From Streptomyces sp. NRRL S-244 (GTDB lineage: Bacteria > Actinomycetota > Actinomycetes > Streptomycetales > Streptomycetaceae), in assembly GCF_000717915.1 (NCBI RefSeq), contig NZ_JOCX01000018.1:56541-120540 (forward strand): DNA of 64,000 bases, read 5' to 3'. The position numbers and the translations under genes were made by a program. The notes beneath the pieces were generated by a model, which worked only from the letters and a program-made list of their open reading frames with translations, made no database searches and had not been told where the DNA came from. Below, in pieces: positions 21,043 to 31,851 of this stretch (its first letter is position 1; each line of letters starts with the position of its first letter).

Positions 21043-21726
21043 GTGGACCTGGAAAAGAAGCCTGCCGCGCCCGCCGACCTGCGGGCCTCCGACGCCGACC
21101 GCGACCGGATCGCGCACATTCTGGCCGACGCCCTCGCCGAGGGCCGGCTGACCGCCGACGAGCACTCCGAGCGGCTGGATTCGCTGTACGCCGTGAAGAC
21201 CGTCGGGGAGCTGGAGGTGCTCGTACGGGACCTCCCGGCGCCCGGCGGCCCGGCCGCGGCGGCGCCCGCGTACGGACAGCATCCGGCCCCGGGCCCGACC
21301 CCGGCCGCCGCCGGCCAGGCCGGCGGCGCGGTCGCGGAGACCGTGGTCGCCGTGTGCAGCAGCTCCACCCGCAAGGGCGGCTGGCGGCCCGGCGCGCACA
21401 CCCGCGTGGTCTGCGTCCTCGGCGACGTCACCATCGACCTCACCGAGGCCGTCTTCGAGCAGCAGGTCACCGAGATCGACGTGACGAGCGTGCTCGGCAA
21501 CGTCGAGATCACGGTCCCGGAGAACGTGACGCTCCGCGGCTACGGCAGCGGGGTCCTCGGCAACTTCGAGGTGCACGGGGAGGGCCGCGCCGACACCACC
21601 GACCCGAGCGCCCCGGTCGTGATCATCCGCGGCTTCGCCCTGCTGGGCAACATCGAGGCCCGGCCCAAGCTCGGCGCCCGCCTGGTCGACCTGGCCCTCA
21701 AGCTGCGCAAGCGCCTCCAGGGGTAG
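21043..21726 (+). CDS. DUF1707 / LiaF-like cell-envelope protein
   Basis: About 227 residues. The N-terminal DUF1707 (about 10-65: LRASDADRDRIAHILADALAEGRL, ERLDSLYAVKT) is joined by a Pro/Ala linker to a LiaF/DUF2154-type beta-helix (about 110-210: VCVLGDVTIDLTEA, VTSVLGNVEITVPENV). There is no membrane segment. These domains occur in proteins linked to envelope-stress responses in actinobacteria, but the function is unproven. GTG 21043 (DLEKKPAAP) is preferred; ATG 21031 is possible. Confidence 0.8.
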   Translation: MDLEKKPAAPADLRASDADRDRIAHILADALAEGRLTADEHSERLDSLYAVKTVGELEVLVRDLPAPGGPAAAAPAYGQHPAPGPTPAAAGQAGGAVAETVVAVCSSSTRKGGWRPGAHTRVVCVLGDVTIDLTEAVFEQQVTEIDVTSVLGNVEITVPENVTLRGYGSGVLGNFEVHGEGRADTTDPSAPVVIIRGFALLGNIEARPKLGARLVDLALKLRKRLQG

Positions 21727-21963
21727 GGCCTCCAGCCGGCAGCGCCTCCGGGAGTAGCGGGTCCGCGGGCCGCGCCACCCGGGGCGACGGCGGCGGAATC
21801 CGGCCGGGCGTGCGCGGGCACGTGACGGTGTGCGCGGGCGTCGCGTTTCGGTCGAAGTTCGGCGGGGCGGCGCCCTTGCCCCACGCAGTGCATAGGGGCG
21901 CGCACAGCGGGTAGGGACAGGTGCATCGTCTCTCGCTTGCGTATACGTCGTCAGGAGTAGGCC

Positions 21964-22362
21964 GTGCCGCATCCGCCGCATCAGTCCCTGCAGGTAGCCG
22001 CCGTACCGAGCCTTCAGGCGCGTCCGGCCGCCGTACCGAAGCCGCGGGTGCCGGCGAGGGAAGATGACGGCCCATGGCACGCGGAGGCGGTGTGCCGCAG
22101 GGACGAGGCGGGGCTGTTCTTCGCCCCCTCCAAGGAGCCGACGGCGGCCCGGCTCTCCCGCGAGGAGGCCGCGAAGCGCGTCTGCGCGCGCTGCCCGGTG
22201 ATGGTCGCCTGCCGCGAGCACGCACTGCTCCAGCCCGAGCCGTACGGGGTGTGGGGCGGGCTCACCGCGGCCGAGCGCCGCGTGGTGCTGGCCCGCCGCA
22301 GGCGCCGGGCGGCGGAACTGCGCCAGGCGCCGGGAGCCGGGCCGATAGCCGCCGCGGGCTGA
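21964..22362 (+). CDS. wblI: WhiB-like Fe-S transcription factor
   Basis: A 132-residue WhiB-like protein. The four cluster cysteines are spaced C-X29-C-X2-C-X5-C (VCRRDEAG; KRVCARCPVMVAC), followed by the GVWGGL turn and a basic tail (ARRRRRAAE) that contacts DNA. These proteins bind a 4Fe-4S cluster and partner with SigA-type sigma factors. The GTG start follows AGGAG by 6 bases. The wblI name rests on position between the DUF1707 gene and glpX, as I recall from S. coelicolor; the family assignment itself is secure. Confidence 0.9.
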   Translation: MPHPPHQSLQVAAVPSLQARPAAVPKPRVPAREDDGPWHAEAVCRRDEAGLFFAPSKEPTAARLSREEAAKRVCARCPVMVACREHALLQPEPYGVWGGLTAAERRVVLARRRRRAAELRQAPGAGPIAAAG

Positions 22363-22380
22363 GCCCCGTACACACGAAAG

Positions 22381-22421
22381 CGAGAGGGGCGCCACCGCCG
22401 CACGCGGTGGCGCCCCTCTCG
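22381..22421. terminator. Bidirectional terminator wblI/glpX
   Basis: Perfect 18-bp stem with a 5-base loop between convergent genes, one of the strongest hairpins in the window. Confidence 0.88.
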
Positions 22422-22449
22422 CCGTACCTGCTGCCCTGTGCGCAGGCTC

Positions 22450-23481
22450 CTACTGGGCGCGGTCGAAGTCGATCGCGCTGTACGCGCGCAGCTTCGACAG
22501 GCGGTGCGTCGAGTCGATCTGCCGGATCGTGCCCGACTTCGAGCGCATGACCAGCGAGGACGTGGTCGCCGTCTCCGAGCGGTAGTGGACGCCGCGCAGC
22601 AGCTCGCCGTCCGTGATGCCGGTGGCGACGAAGAAGACGTTGTCGCCGGAGACCAGGTCGTTGGTGTGCAGGACGCGGTCCAGGTCGTGACCCGCGTCGA
22701 TGGCCTTCTGGCGCTCGGCCTCGTCCTTCGGCCACAGCTTGCCCTGGATGGTGCCGCCGAGGCACTTGATGGCGCAGGCCGAGATGATGCCCTCGGGGGT
22801 GCCGCCGATGCCGAGGAGCAGGTCCACGCCGGTGCCCTCGCGCACCGCCATGACCGAGCCCGCGACGTCGCCGTCCGAGATGAACTTGATCCGGGCGCCG
22901 GTCTCGCGGATCTCCTTGACGATGCCCTCGTGGCGGGGGCGGTCCAGGATGATCACGGTGACGTCCTCGACGGCCATGTTCTTGGCCTTGGCGACGCGCC
23001 GGATGTTGACCGAGACGGGGGCGTTGATGTCGACGAAGTCGGCGGCCTCGGGCCCGGTGACCAGCTTCTCCATGTAGAAGACCGCGGACGGGTCGAACAT
23101 GGTGCCGCGGTCGGCGGCGGCCAGGACGGCGATCGCGTTCGGCATGCCCTTGGCGTTCAGCGTCGTGCCGTCGATCGGGTCCACGGCGATGTCGACCTCG
23201 GCGCCGGTGCCGTCGCCGACCCGCTCGCCGTTGAACAGCATCGGGGCTTCGTCCTTCTCGCCCTCGCCGATGACGACGACGCCGTTCATCGAGACGGTGG
23301 AGATCAGGGTCCGCATCGCGTTGACCGCGGCGCCGTCGGCGCCGAGCTTGTCGCCGCGCCCGACCCACCGGCCCGCGGCCATGGCAGCGGCCTCGGTCAC
23401 CCGGACGAGTTCCAGGGCGAGGTTGCGGTCGGGGGCCTCCGGAGAGACTTCGAGCTGGGGCGGCAGGTTGTGCTCGGTCAT
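22450..23481 (-). CDS. glpX: Fructose-1,6-bisphosphatase, class II
   Basis: A 343-residue GlpX-type phosphatase for gluconeogenesis. Family motifs are [14 protein letters not shown], the metal site VDPIDGTT, and [16 protein letters not shown]. The ATG at 23481 follows AAAGGTG by 7 bases and gives the usual length; the upstream in-frame extension has an unlikely composition. A long terminator lies just beyond its stop. Confidence 0.94.
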   Translation of the reverse strand: MTEHNLPPQLEVSPEAPDRNLALELVRVTEAAAMAAGRWVGRGDKLGADGAAVNAMRTLISTVSMNGVVVIGEGEKDEAPMLFNGERVGDGTGAEVDIAVDPIDGTTLNAKGMPNAIAVLAAADRGTMFDPSAVFYMEKLVTGPEAADFVDINAPVSVNIRRVAKAKNMAVEDVTVIILDRPRHEGIVKEIRETGARIKFISDGDVAGSVMAVREGTGVDLLLGIGGTPEGIISACAIKCLGGTIQGKLWPKDEAERQKAIDAGHDLDRVLHTNDLVSGDNVFFVATGITDGELLRGVHYRSETATTSSLVMRSKSGTIRQIDSTHRLSKLRAYSAIDFDRAQ

Positions 23482-23696
23482 CGGAGCGCACCTTTCTGTA
23501 CGGCGACGGCCGGGAAGTGAGGGTGCTGGAACTCTATCGGTACGTCGACAAATTGAGCAGACCGGGTCACGTATGAGCGCCGTATCGGTCAGGCGATTGG
23601 CGTGAGCGGACATCTTGCGGAACATCTCGCGGACCCGTGAGGGCGCCGCGCCGACCCCGGCGGAGATCACTCCCGGTCATGGGGGACGATGGTGGC

Positions 23697-24230
23697 GTGG
23701 CAGGTATGAAGGGCAAGCAGACGGTCTGGGACATGGTCCGGTCGCTGGCGGTGATCGGTATCGTCGTCGCCGGGATCTACATCTTCGTCCCACATGACGA
23801 CAAGGCCGATCCGACACACGTGGTCGACTACCGGGTGGAGACGATCACCGCGCGGCGCGCGGCGCCGTATCCGGTGGCCGCGCCCGTGGGGCTCCCCGAG
23901 CAGTGGCGCGCGACCTCGGTGACGTACGACCGCAAGTCCGCGAACGCCTGGCACCTGGGCTTCCTGGACCCGAAGGGGCAGTACGTCGCGATCGAGCAGT
24001 CCAGCGACGCCTCGGCCAAGCACCTGGCCGGCGTCACCCGGAACGCGAAGGCCACCGGGCAGACGCAGCAGGTCGGAGACCTGGTCTGGGAGCGCTGGGA
24101 GGGCGAGAAGTACGACGCCCTCGTCCGGCAGGAGCAGGGGCACGCCACGGTGGTGACCGGCACGGCCTCGTTCGAGGAGCTGGGCGCGATGGCGGCGGCG
24201 CTGGAGTTCAGGCAGGGCGCGCAGCAGTAG
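23697..24230 (+). CDS. DUF4245 membrane-anchored protein
   Basis: About 177 residues. One membrane helix (about 14-34, SLAVIGIVVAGIYIFVP) is followed by an extracytoplasmic DUF4245 domain with the family's ARRAAPYPVAAPVGLPEQWRA and the aromatic LGFLDPKGQYVAIEQS and VWERWEG segments. Its function is unknown. It is often next to glpX in actinomycetes and here runs divergently from it. GTG 23697 and ATG 23706 are both possible starts. Confidence 0.75.
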   Translation: MAGMKGKQTVWDMVRSLAVIGIVVAGIYIFVPHDDKADPTHVVDYRVETITARRAAPYPVAAPVGLPEQWRATSVTYDRKSANAWHLGFLDPKGQYVAIEQSSDASAKHLAGVTRNAKATGQTQQVGDLVWERWEGEKYDALVRQEQGHATVVTGTASFEELGAMAAALEFRQGAQQ

Positions 24231-24245
24231 CCCGAGTGGCATGCG

Positions 24246-24283
24246 AGAAGGCCGCTCCCCGGGATCCCGGGGAGCGGCCTTCT
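24246..24283. terminator. 38-bp perfect palindrome terminator
   Basis: A fully self-complementary 38-base sequence centred on GGGATCCC, between the DUF4245 gene and the convergent nitroreductase gene. It is followed (24300-24350) by degenerate GGATGTCC repeats. Confidence 0.85.
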
Positions 24284-24349
24284 GCGTACCTGTGCGGATG
24301 TCCCGATACCCGGGATACCCGGATGTCCGGATGTCCGGAGTGTCGGGAC

Positions 24350-24940
24350 TCAGACGGTGGTGATGACCTCGTCGAAGCCCAGGCGCGGGGAGCGGTCGAA
24401 CCAGGCGTCCTCGCCCGGCTTGCCGATGTTGACGACCATGATCGGGGTGTGGTCGGCGTCCAGGAACTCCTTCTGGATGCCGGCGAGGTCGGCGCCGGTC
24501 ATCGGGCCCGCGGCCAGGCCGGCGGCGCGGACGCCCACGATGAAGTACGCGGCCTGAAGGGCGCCGTTCACCAGCGCGGACTGCTCACGCACCGGGCGCT
24601 CGGAGAAGAACATGTCCTTGGCCGGCGGGAAGTGCGGCAGCAGGCGCGGCAGCTCCTCGTGGAACTCGTTGTCCGCGGAGAGGATCGCGACGAGCGGCGC
24701 GGCGGCGGTCTTGGCCTGGTTGCCCTCCGCCATGTGCTTCACCAGGCGCTCGCGGGCCTCGGGGGAGCGGACCAGGGTGATGCGCAGCGGGGTGCCGTTG
24801 AAGGCGGTGGGGCCGAACTTCACCAGGTCGTAGATCGCCTGGATCTGCTCCTCGGTCACCGGCTCGTCGGAGAACGAGTTGGCGGTGCGGGCCTCGCGGA
24901 AGAGCAGGTCCTGGGCGGCGGAGTCGAGAACGAGAGACAT
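24350..24940 (-). CDS. Nitroreductase family (RutE/HadB-like) protein
   Basis: A 196-residue FMN-dependent nitroreductase-fold enzyme close to the malonic semialdehyde reductase RutE group. It has LFREARTANSFSDEPVTEEQ, FGPTAFNGTPLRI (flavin contact), the AAYFIVGVRAAGLAAGPM block and VVNIGKPGEDAWF. NAD(P)H-dependent reduction of an aldehyde, quinone or nitro compound is expected; the true substrate is unknown. The ATG follows AAGAAGG by 7 bases. A dyad upstream suggests ligand-responsive control. Confidence 0.85.
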   Translation of the reverse strand: MSLVLDSAAQDLLFREARTANSFSDEPVTEEQIQAIYDLVKFGPTAFNGTPLRITLVRSPEARERLVKHMAEGNQAKTAAAPLVAILSADNEFHEELPRLLPHFPPAKDMFFSERPVREQSALVNGALQAAYFIVGVRAAGLAAGPMTGADLAGIQKEFLDADHTPIMVVNIGKPGEDAWFDRSPRLGFDEVITTV

Positions 24941-24998
24941 CGGAAAGCCTTCTTCCATACATGCGGGGGGTGAAGCGATGCCTCGACTCTAAGCCGGA

Positions 24999-25017
24999 AG
25001 TTGTAGAACTTTCAACT
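24999..25017 (-). promoter_or_regulatory. Dyad upstream of nitroreductase gene
   Basis: AGTTG-N9-CAACT within a local AT-rich island (24999-25020), about 60 bases upstream of the start. It resembles MarR-type operators for nitroreductase/oxidoreductase genes; the regulator is not encoded nearby. Confidence 0.45.
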
Positions 25018-25059
25018 AAATCGGCTTGGGAATGACTCACATCACGTTTGGTCCGCCTC

Positions 25060-25323
25060 TCAGGCGTCCCGCTCGCCACCCCCGCCGCCCTCACGGGCGC
25101 CGTCGGCCCCGCCGGCCCCCGCTTCGCGGGCCGCCAGCGCCGAGTCGAGCCGGGCGCGAGCGCCCTCCAGCCAGTGCCGGCAGACCTGTGCGAGCTCTTC
25201 GCCGCGCTCCCAGAGCGCGAGGGAGTCCTCCAGCGACGTGCCGCCGGCCTCCAGCTTGCGGACGACCTCGATGAGCTCGTCCCGGGCCTGCTCGTACCCC
25301 AACGAGGTATCGGTTTCCGTCAT
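25060..25323 (-). CDS. xseB: Exodeoxyribonuclease VII small subunit
   Basis: An 87-residue XseB with the conserved helical core YEQARDELIEVVRKLEAGG, followed by SLEDSLALWERGEELAQVC. It forms the multi-subunit exonuclease VII with XseA and degrades single-stranded DNA. An extended Gly/Ala/Glu tail (about 20 residues) is typical for Streptomyces. Encoded 61 bases downstream of xseA. Confidence 0.93.
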   Translation of the reverse strand: MTETDTSLGYEQARDELIEVVRKLEAGGTSLEDSLALWERGEELAQVCRHWLEGARARLDSALAAREAGAGGADGAREGGGGGERDA

Positions 25324-25384
25324 TCCCGTTCCGCCTTATGTGTGCAGTGCATCGAATATCTTCCGGGTGTCCGGGCCGGCCGGC

Positions 25385-26605
25385 TCACTCGGCGCCGGGC
25401 CCCGCCACCCGTACGGAGAACTCGCCCTCCGCCACCCGCGCCCGCAGCACCTCGTCCCCCGAGACCTCCTCCGGCGAGCGCACCACGTGCCCGTCCGCCC
25501 GCTGGAGTACGGCGTACCCCCGCTCCAGCGTCGCGGCCGGGGACAGAGCCACCACCCGGGCCAGGGTGTGCGCCAGCTCGGAATCGGCCCGGTCCAGCAG
25601 GTGCCCCAGCGTCCGCCGGGTGCGCCCCAGCAGGGCCTCCAGCTCGGCCTCGCGGGTCTCCACCATCCGCTGCGGATGGACGAAGACCGGCCGGGCCAGC
25701 GCGTGCGCGAGCCCCCGCTCCTCCCGGTCGAGCAGCCCGCGCACCGCCCGGAGCCCCCGGCCCTGGAGCTGGCGTACCCGCTCCAGCTCCTCGCCCACGT
25801 CCGGGACCACCTTCTTCGCCGCGTCGGTGGGCGTGGACGCCCGCAGGTCCGCGACGAGATCCAGCAGCGGGGAGTCCGGCTCGTGCCCGATCGCCGAGAC
25901 CACGGGCGTACGGGCCGCCGCGACCGTCCGTACGACCTCCTCGTCGGAGAACGGCAGCAGGTCCTCCACGCTGCCGCCGCCGCGCGCCACGATGATCACG
26001 TCGACCTCGTCCAGGTCGTCGAGCTCCTTGACCGCCCTGATCACCTGGGGCACCGCGTTCACCCCCTGGACCGCCACGTTGCGCACCTCGAAGCGGACCG
26101 CGGGCCAGCGCCGCCGGGCGTTCTCCAGTACGTCGCGCTCGGCCGCCGAGGCCCGCCCGACCACCAGCCCGATCAGCTGCGGCAGGAAGGGCAGCGGCTT
26201 CTTGCGGTCCAGCGCGAACAGCCCCTCGGAGGCGAGCGAGCGCTTGAGCTTCTCCAGCCGGGCGAGCAGCTCGCCGATGCCGACGGGCCGTATCTCGGTC
26301 GCCCGCAGCGACAGCTGCCCGCGCGGGGCGTACCACTCCGGCTTGGCCAGGACGACGACCCGCGCGCCCTCCGTCACCGCGTCCGCGACCTCGTCGAAGA
26401 CCTGGCGGAAGCAGGTGACGCTGAGCGAGATGTCGTGCGAGGGGTCGCGCAGCGTCAGGAAGACCACCCCCGCCCCCGGCCGCCGCGAGAGCTGCGTGAT
26501 CTGCCCCTCCACCCACACCTGGCCCAGCCGGTCGATCCAGCCCCCGATGAGCCGGGACACCTGACCGACCGGCAGCGGCGCGTCAGCCGACGTATTCAGA
26601 CCCAT
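25385..26605 (-). CDS. xseA: Exodeoxyribonuclease VII large subunit
   Basis: A 406-residue XseA. An N-terminal OB fold (about 10-110, [25 protein letters not shown]) is followed by the catalytic domain with [36 protein letters not shown] and [29 protein letters not shown], then a coiled-coil and the ERGYAVL motif near the C terminus. It is the catalytic subunit of the single-strand-specific exonuclease involved in repair. Operon with xseB. Confidence 0.95.
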   Translation of the reverse strand: MGLNTSADAPLPVGQVSRLIGGWIDRLGQVWVEGQITQLSRRPGAGVVFLTLRDPSHDISLSVTCFRQVFDEVADAVTEGARVVVLAKPEWYAPRGQLSLRATEIRPVGIGELLARLEKLKRSLASEGLFALDRKKPLPFLPQLIGLVVGRASAAERDVLENARRRWPAVRFEVRNVAVQGVNAVPQVIRAVKELDDLDEVDVIIVARGGGSVEDLLPFSDEEVVRTVAAARTPVVSAIGHEPDSPLLDLVADLRASTPTDAAKKVVPDVGEELERVRQLQGRGLRAVRGLLDREERGLAHALARPVFVHPQRMVETREAELEALLGRTRRTLGHLLDRADSELAHTLARVVALSPAATLERGYAVLQRADGHVVRSPEEVSGDEVLRARVAEGEFSVRVAGPGAE

Positions 26606-26650
26606 GTGCGCAGGCTATCCGCCCGCGCCGACAGCCACACTGACAGCGTC

Positions 26651-28042
26651 TCAGGGGCCGCCGGTGGTGTCGGGATCCGGCCGGTCGCGCCGGGTCGGGC
26701 GGGTTCCCTGAAGGACGAGGACCGCCAGACCCGCCGCCAGCCAGACCGCGCCGACCAGCTGCGCCGTCCAGGCCGCCTCGACGATCACCGCGACGGTCAC
26801 CGCCGCGCCCAGCACCGGCATCAGCAGGTGCTTCCACCAGATCGGCGCGCCCGCCCCGCGCTTCACCACGAACCAGCCGACCACCGAGGCGTGCAGCAGC
26901 GTGAACGCCACCAGCGCGCCCACGTCCACCACCGAGACCAGCTGGTCGAGCCCGTCGTCGCGGCGGGCCGCCCACACCGCCGCGACCAGCGTGATCGTCG
27001 CCGCCACCAGCAGCGCCGGCCGCGGGGTCCCGTCCGAGGTGCGCGCCAGCGCCCCCGGCAGCCGCCGCTCGCGGGCCATCGCGAACACCAGCCGGCCCGC
27101 CGCCGCCTGCCCCGCCAGCGCCGCGAAGGCCGCCCCGATCGCCTTGCTGACCGCGACCAGGTCGTGCAGCCAGGTCCCGACCGAGGACTCCACCGCCGTG
27201 TAGAACGCCGGGCCCTGCTGCGCCGGATCGGCCGCCAGCTGTGCCGAGGACACCGGCATCAGCAGCGCCGCCAGGTAGCTCTGCACGACGAACAGCACCC
27301 CGGCCAGCGCCAGGCAGAACAGCACCGCGCGCGCCACCCGCGCCGAGCCCCCCGTCACCTCCTCCGCGAACGAGGCGATCGCGTCGAAGCCGAGGTACGA
27401 CAGGACCGCCACCGACACCGCGCCCAGGACCGCCGCCGAGGAGAAGCCCAGCGAGCCGTCCCCGGTCAGCGGAGACAGCCAGCCGCGCTGCGCCCCGCCT
27501 TGGGCCAGCACCGTCGTCGCGGCCGCCACGAAGACCAGCAGCACCGCGATCTCCATCGCCAGCACCGCGAAGCCGACGCGCGCGGCCGCCCGTACGCCCC
27601 ACAGGTTCAGCGCGGTGGTCACCAGCACCGCCAGCGCCGTCCACACCCACCGCGAGACCTCCGGGACCAACGCGTTCATCGCGATCCCGGAGAAGAGGTA
27701 GGCGACCGCCGGGATCAGCAGGTAGTCGAGCATCGCCATCCAGCCGGCGATCAGCCCGGCGCCCTCGCCCAGCCCCTTGCGGGCGTACGTGAAGACCGAG
27801 CCGGCCTGCGGGGCCACCCGGACCATCTGCGCGTACGAGAAGGCCGTGAAGGCCATCGCGACCGTGGCGCAGAGGTAGACGAGCGCGACGGCGCCGTGCG
27901 ATTTCGCGTCGAGCGTGCCGAAGACCCCGACCGGGGCCATGGGGGCGATGAACAGGAGCCCGTACACGACCAGGTCCCGGAATCCGAGGCTCCGGCGGAG
28001 GGCCGCCTTCGGCGCCGTACCGGGGTCCGTCACGGACGCCAT
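26651..28042 (-). CDS. APC-family amino acid permease
   Basis: A 463-residue transporter with about 12 membrane helices. The N-terminal block [22 protein letters not shown] and [25 protein letters not shown] are classic for the APC superfamily (PuuP/YhdG type). [15 protein letters not shown] is the conserved helix-6 region. It imports an amino acid or amine by cation symport or exchange. The second ATG (28042) sits 4 bases after GGAGG; ATG 28045 abuts it. Confidence 0.88.
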   Translation of the reverse strand: MASVTDPGTAPKAALRRSLGFRDLVVYGLLFIAPMAPVGVFGTLDAKSHGAVALVYLCATVAMAFTAFSYAQMVRVAPQAGSVFTYARKGLGEGAGLIAGWMAMLDYLLIPAVAYLFSGIAMNALVPEVSRWVWTALAVLVTTALNLWGVRAAARVGFAVLAMEIAVLLVFVAAATTVLAQGGAQRGWLSPLTGDGSLGFSSAAVLGAVSVAVLSYLGFDAIASFAEEVTGGSARVARAVLFCLALAGVLFVVQSYLAALLMPVSSAQLAADPAQQGPAFYTAVESSVGTWLHDLVAVSKAIGAAFAALAGQAAAGRLVFAMARERRLPGALARTSDGTPRPALLVAATITLVAAVWAARRDDGLDQLVSVVDVGALVAFTLLHASVVGWFVVKRGAGAPIWWKHLLMPVLGAAVTVAVIVEAAWTAQLVGAVWLAAGLAVLVLQGTRPTRRDRPDPDTTGGP

Positions 28043-28128
28043 CATTCCTCCGGGGGGCGAGCGGTTCGTACGTTCGCCCCAGTCTGTGCCGAACGGGCGA
28101 CGCCCGGCCTCCTGGAGACCCCCGTACG

Positions 28129-29133
28129 ATGGACCGCATGACTGCTGCCGCCCCTGTTCCCGCTTCCCGACGCGTCCTGCTCGCCGCCCCGCGCGGCTAC
28201 TGCGCGGGCGTGGACCGAGCCGTGATCGCCGTCGAGAAGGCTCTCGAGCAGTACGGTGCGCCGGTCTACGTCCGCCACGAGATCGTGCACAACAAGTACG
28301 TCGTCCAGACGCTGGAGAAGAAGGGCGCCATCTTCGTCGAGCGGACGGAGGAGGTGCCCGAGGGCTCCATCGTGATGTTCTCCGCGCACGGCGTGGCCCC
28401 GGTGGTGCACGAGGAGGCGGCGCGCGGCAAGCTCGCGACGATCGACGCGACCTGCCCGCTGGTCACCAAGGTGCACAAGGAAGCCATCCGGTACGCGAAC
28501 GAGGACTTCGACATCCTCCTCATCGGCCACGAGGGCCACGAGGAGGTCATCGGCACCTCGGGCGAGGCCCCGGAGCACATCACGATCGTGGACGGCCCGG
28601 ACGACGTGGACAAGGTCGTCGTGCGCGACGAGTCGAAGGTCGTGTGGCTGTCCCAGACCACCCTCTCGGTCGACGAGACCATGGAGACGGTCGACGCGCT
28701 GAAGACCAAGTTCCCGCTGCTGGTCTCGCCGCCGAGCGACGACATCTGCTACGCCACCTCGAACCGCCAGGCGGCGGTCAAGGTGATGGGCGCCGACTCC
28801 GACCTGGTCATCGTCGTCGGCTCCAAGAACTCCTCGAACTCGATCCGGCTGGTCGAGGTCGCCCTCGACGCCGGCGCGGACGCCGCGTACCTCGTCGACT
28901 TCGCGAGCGAGATCGACGAGGCCTGGCTGGAGGGCGTCACCACGGTGGGCCTGACCTCGGGCGCCTCGGTGCCGGAGGTGCTGGTCGAGGAGGTCCTGGA
29001 GTGGCTGGCGGCGCGCGGCTACGCGGACGTCGAGATCGTCAAGACCGCCGAGGAGTCGATCGTCTTCTCGCTGCCCAAGGAGCTGCGCCGCGACCTGCGC
29101 GCGGAAGCGGCCTCGCTGGTCGCCGAGAAGTAG
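28129..29133 (+). CDS. ispH: 4-hydroxy-3-methylbut-2-enyl diphosphate reductase
   Basis: A 334-residue IspH (LytB), the last enzyme of the MEP isoprenoid pathway, making IPP and DMAPP. The three 4Fe-4S cysteines are Cys25 ([10 protein letters not shown]), Cys109 (DATCPLVTK) and Cys207 ([11 protein letters not shown]). Substrate residues HEIVHN and the Glu loop [14 protein letters not shown] are intact. ATG 28129 lies about 10 bases after GGAGA; ATG 28138 is an alternative. Confidence 0.96.
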   Translation: MDRMTAAAPVPASRRVLLAAPRGYCAGVDRAVIAVEKALEQYGAPVYVRHEIVHNKYVVQTLEKKGAIFVERTEEVPEGSIVMFSAHGVAPVVHEEAARGKLATIDATCPLVTKVHKEAIRYANEDFDILLIGHEGHEEVIGTSGEAPEHITIVDGPDDVDKVVVRDESKVVWLSQTTLSVDETMETVDALKTKFPLLVSPPSDDICYATSNRQAAVKVMGADSDLVIVVGSKNSSNSIRLVEVALDAGADAAYLVDFASEIDEAWLEGVTTVGLTSGASVPEVLVEEVLEWLAARGYADVEIVKTAEESIVFSLPKELRRDLRAEAASLVAEK

Positions 29134-29159
29134 CCCTCTTCGTTTCGTACGGTGATTCC

Positions 29160-29918
29160 ATGCAGATCTTCGGCGTGGACATCGGTGGTTCAGGGATCAA
29201 GGGCGCTCCCGTGGACCTGGACCGTGGCGAGCTGGCGCAGGAGCGCCACAAGGTACTGACACCGCAGCCGGCCACCCCCGACGGGGTGGCCGGCTGTGTC
29301 GTCGAGGTGGTGCGCCACTTCGACTGGGACGGACCCGTGGGGGTGACGTTCCCGGGGGTGGTCACCGGCGGGGTCACCCGTACGGCGGCCAACATGGACA
29401 AGGGCTGGATCGGCGTCGACACGGCCGCCCTGCTGTCGCAGCGGCTCGGGGGCCGGCCGGTCACGGTGCTCAACGACGCGGACGCGGCCGGGATCGCGGA
29501 GATGACGTACGGCGCGGGCAAGGGCCGAGGCGGGACGGTGATCCTGCTGACGCTCGGCACGGGCATCGGCAGCGCACTGTTCACGGACGGCCGGCTGGTG
29601 CCGAACACGGAGCTCGGGCACCTGGAGCTGAAGGGCCACGACGCGGAGAAGCGGGCGTCGGTCAAGGCCAAGGAGGACGGGGAGCTGACCTGGGAGCGCT
29701 GGGCGCACCGGGTGCAGCGCTACCTGGAGCACGTGGAGATGCTCTTCTCCCCGGACCTGTTCATCATCGGCGGCGGCGTGAGCCGCAAGCCGGAGAAGTT
29801 CCTTCCGCTGATCGAGGACGTACGGGCCGAGATCGTCCCGGCGAAGCTCCAGAACAACGCGGGCATCGTGGGCGCGGCGATGGCGGCGCGGGCGGCGAGC
29901 GGTTCGGGCACGTCTTAG
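29160..29918 (+). CDS. ppgK: Polyphosphate glucokinase
   Basis: A 252-residue ROK-type glucokinase that phosphorylates glucose with polyphosphate (or ATP). It has the phosphate loop [13 protein letters not shown] at residues 6-18, the sugar-binding [13 protein letters not shown] with catalytic Asp, [12 protein letters not shown], and the ELGHLEL glutamate. The length and lack of the long ROK zinc loop fit actinobacterial PpgK. It starts 27 bases after ispH and may be cotranscribed. Confidence 0.93.
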   Translation: MQIFGVDIGGSGIKGAPVDLDRGELAQERHKVLTPQPATPDGVAGCVVEVVRHFDWDGPVGVTFPGVVTGGVTRTAANMDKGWIGVDTAALLSQRLGGRPVTVLNDADAAGIAEMTYGAGKGRGGTVILLTLGTGIGSALFTDGRLVPNTELGHLELKGHDAEKRASVKAKEDGELTWERWAHRVQRYLEHVEMLFSPDLFIIGGGVSRKPEKFLPLIEDVRAEIVPAKLQNNAGIVGAAMAARAASGSGTS

Positions 29919-29931
29919 GCGCTCAGGCGGC

Positions 29932-30468
29932 TCAGGCGGTCCGGCGGGGGAGCCTGCGCCGCGAGATGAGCACGGCCTTCCGCACGACGACGATCAGCGC
30001 CGAGACGAGGGTCCCCCCGTACAGCCAGCCGGCGTGCAGCGACAGGGCGGACACGATGCCCATGAGCTCCGCGCCGAAGCCGCCGGAGCCGCCGGAGATG
30101 GGCCACAATCCGGCGGCGAAGGCGATCGGGGCGGAGATCGGGGCGGTGATCAGGTCGGCCGGCCGCACCCAGAGGGCGGTGGCCGCCGCGACGGGCAGGA
30201 AGAGCAGCCCGTACGCGAGCAGCGAGCCGCCGAAGAGCAGCCAGGCGATCCCGGCGGCCAGGGTCATCGCGACGCAGGCGAACAGCCCGCCGCCGAGCCC
30301 GGTCAGCCGGGGCCGCGGCAGCCGCCGGGCGGGCGCGGGCCGGGGCCGGCCGCCGCCGCCCTGGGCGGGTACGCCGCCGATGGGCTGCGCCGCCGGGGCC
30401 GGGCGGCGCGGCTGCTGCTGTTGCTGTCGCTGCGGGTGATCCACCGAGTGCGTCCTGTAGTGCTCCAC
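29932..30468 (-). CDS. DUF6542 membrane protein
   Basis: A 178-residue protein. A Gln/Pro/Arg-rich cytoplasmic head of about 52 residues with a poly-Gln run precedes four hydrophobic helices (about 55-165; RLTGLGGGLFACVAMTLAA, LLAYGLLFLPVAAATALWVR, PIAFAAGLWPI, LHAGWLYGGTLVSALIVVVR). This matches the DUF6542 family of actinomycetes, which has no known function. Convergent with ppgK and divergent from ychF. Confidence 0.75.
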   Translation of the reverse strand: MEHYRTHSVDHPQRQQQQQPRRPAPAAQPIGGVPAQGGGGRPRPAPARRLPRPRLTGLGGGLFACVAMTLAAGIAWLLFGGSLLAYGLLFLPVAAATALWVRPADLITAPISAPIAFAAGLWPISGGSGGFGAELMGIVSALSLHAGWLYGGTLVSALIVVVRKAVLISRRRLPRRTA

Positions 30469-30603
30469 CCCACCACGCTAGGCGGGCCGAGCGCGGTATC
30501 GGTGTGGGGACACGCGTACAACGACTGCCACTCATCGGAAAGTAAACTGTCCGGTGGCCCACTCCCGGGCCGCCGCCCCCTCCAGCTACGGGAAGTCGCC
30601 AAC

Positions 30604-31673
<1,070 letters not shown>

Positions 31674-31692
<19 letters not shown>

Positions 31693-31803
31693 GCGGACGG
31701 ATTGGCACCACGTCGCTGACGTGGCAAACATGCAGGTCAGAAGGGGTCGGACTCTGTCGAGTCCGACCCCTTCCGCATTCCCGTGCCGACCTGGTGCCGA
31801 CTT
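31674..31803 (+). repeat. Direct repeat, left copy (att-like)
   Basis: Identical to 38170-38263 over its first 94 bases (31674-31767), then diverged by five C/T differences up to about 31803. It includes the ychF stop, a CCACGTC-GCT-GACGTGG dyad (31708-31724), the terminator hairpin, and an 11-bp tandem pair GTGCCGACCTG/GTGCCGACTTG (31783-31804). Confidence 0.9.
31740..31773 (+). terminator. ychF terminator
   Basis: 15-bp perfect stem around a TGTC loop (arms 31740-31754 and 31759-31773), 48 bases after the ychF stop. The copy at 38236-38269 keeps the stem with a G-U pair. Confidence 0.85.
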
Positions 31804-31851
31804 GGAATCGCGGTGTCGGTCCGAGTGGGAAGGCGCGCGAGGGGCGCAGGG

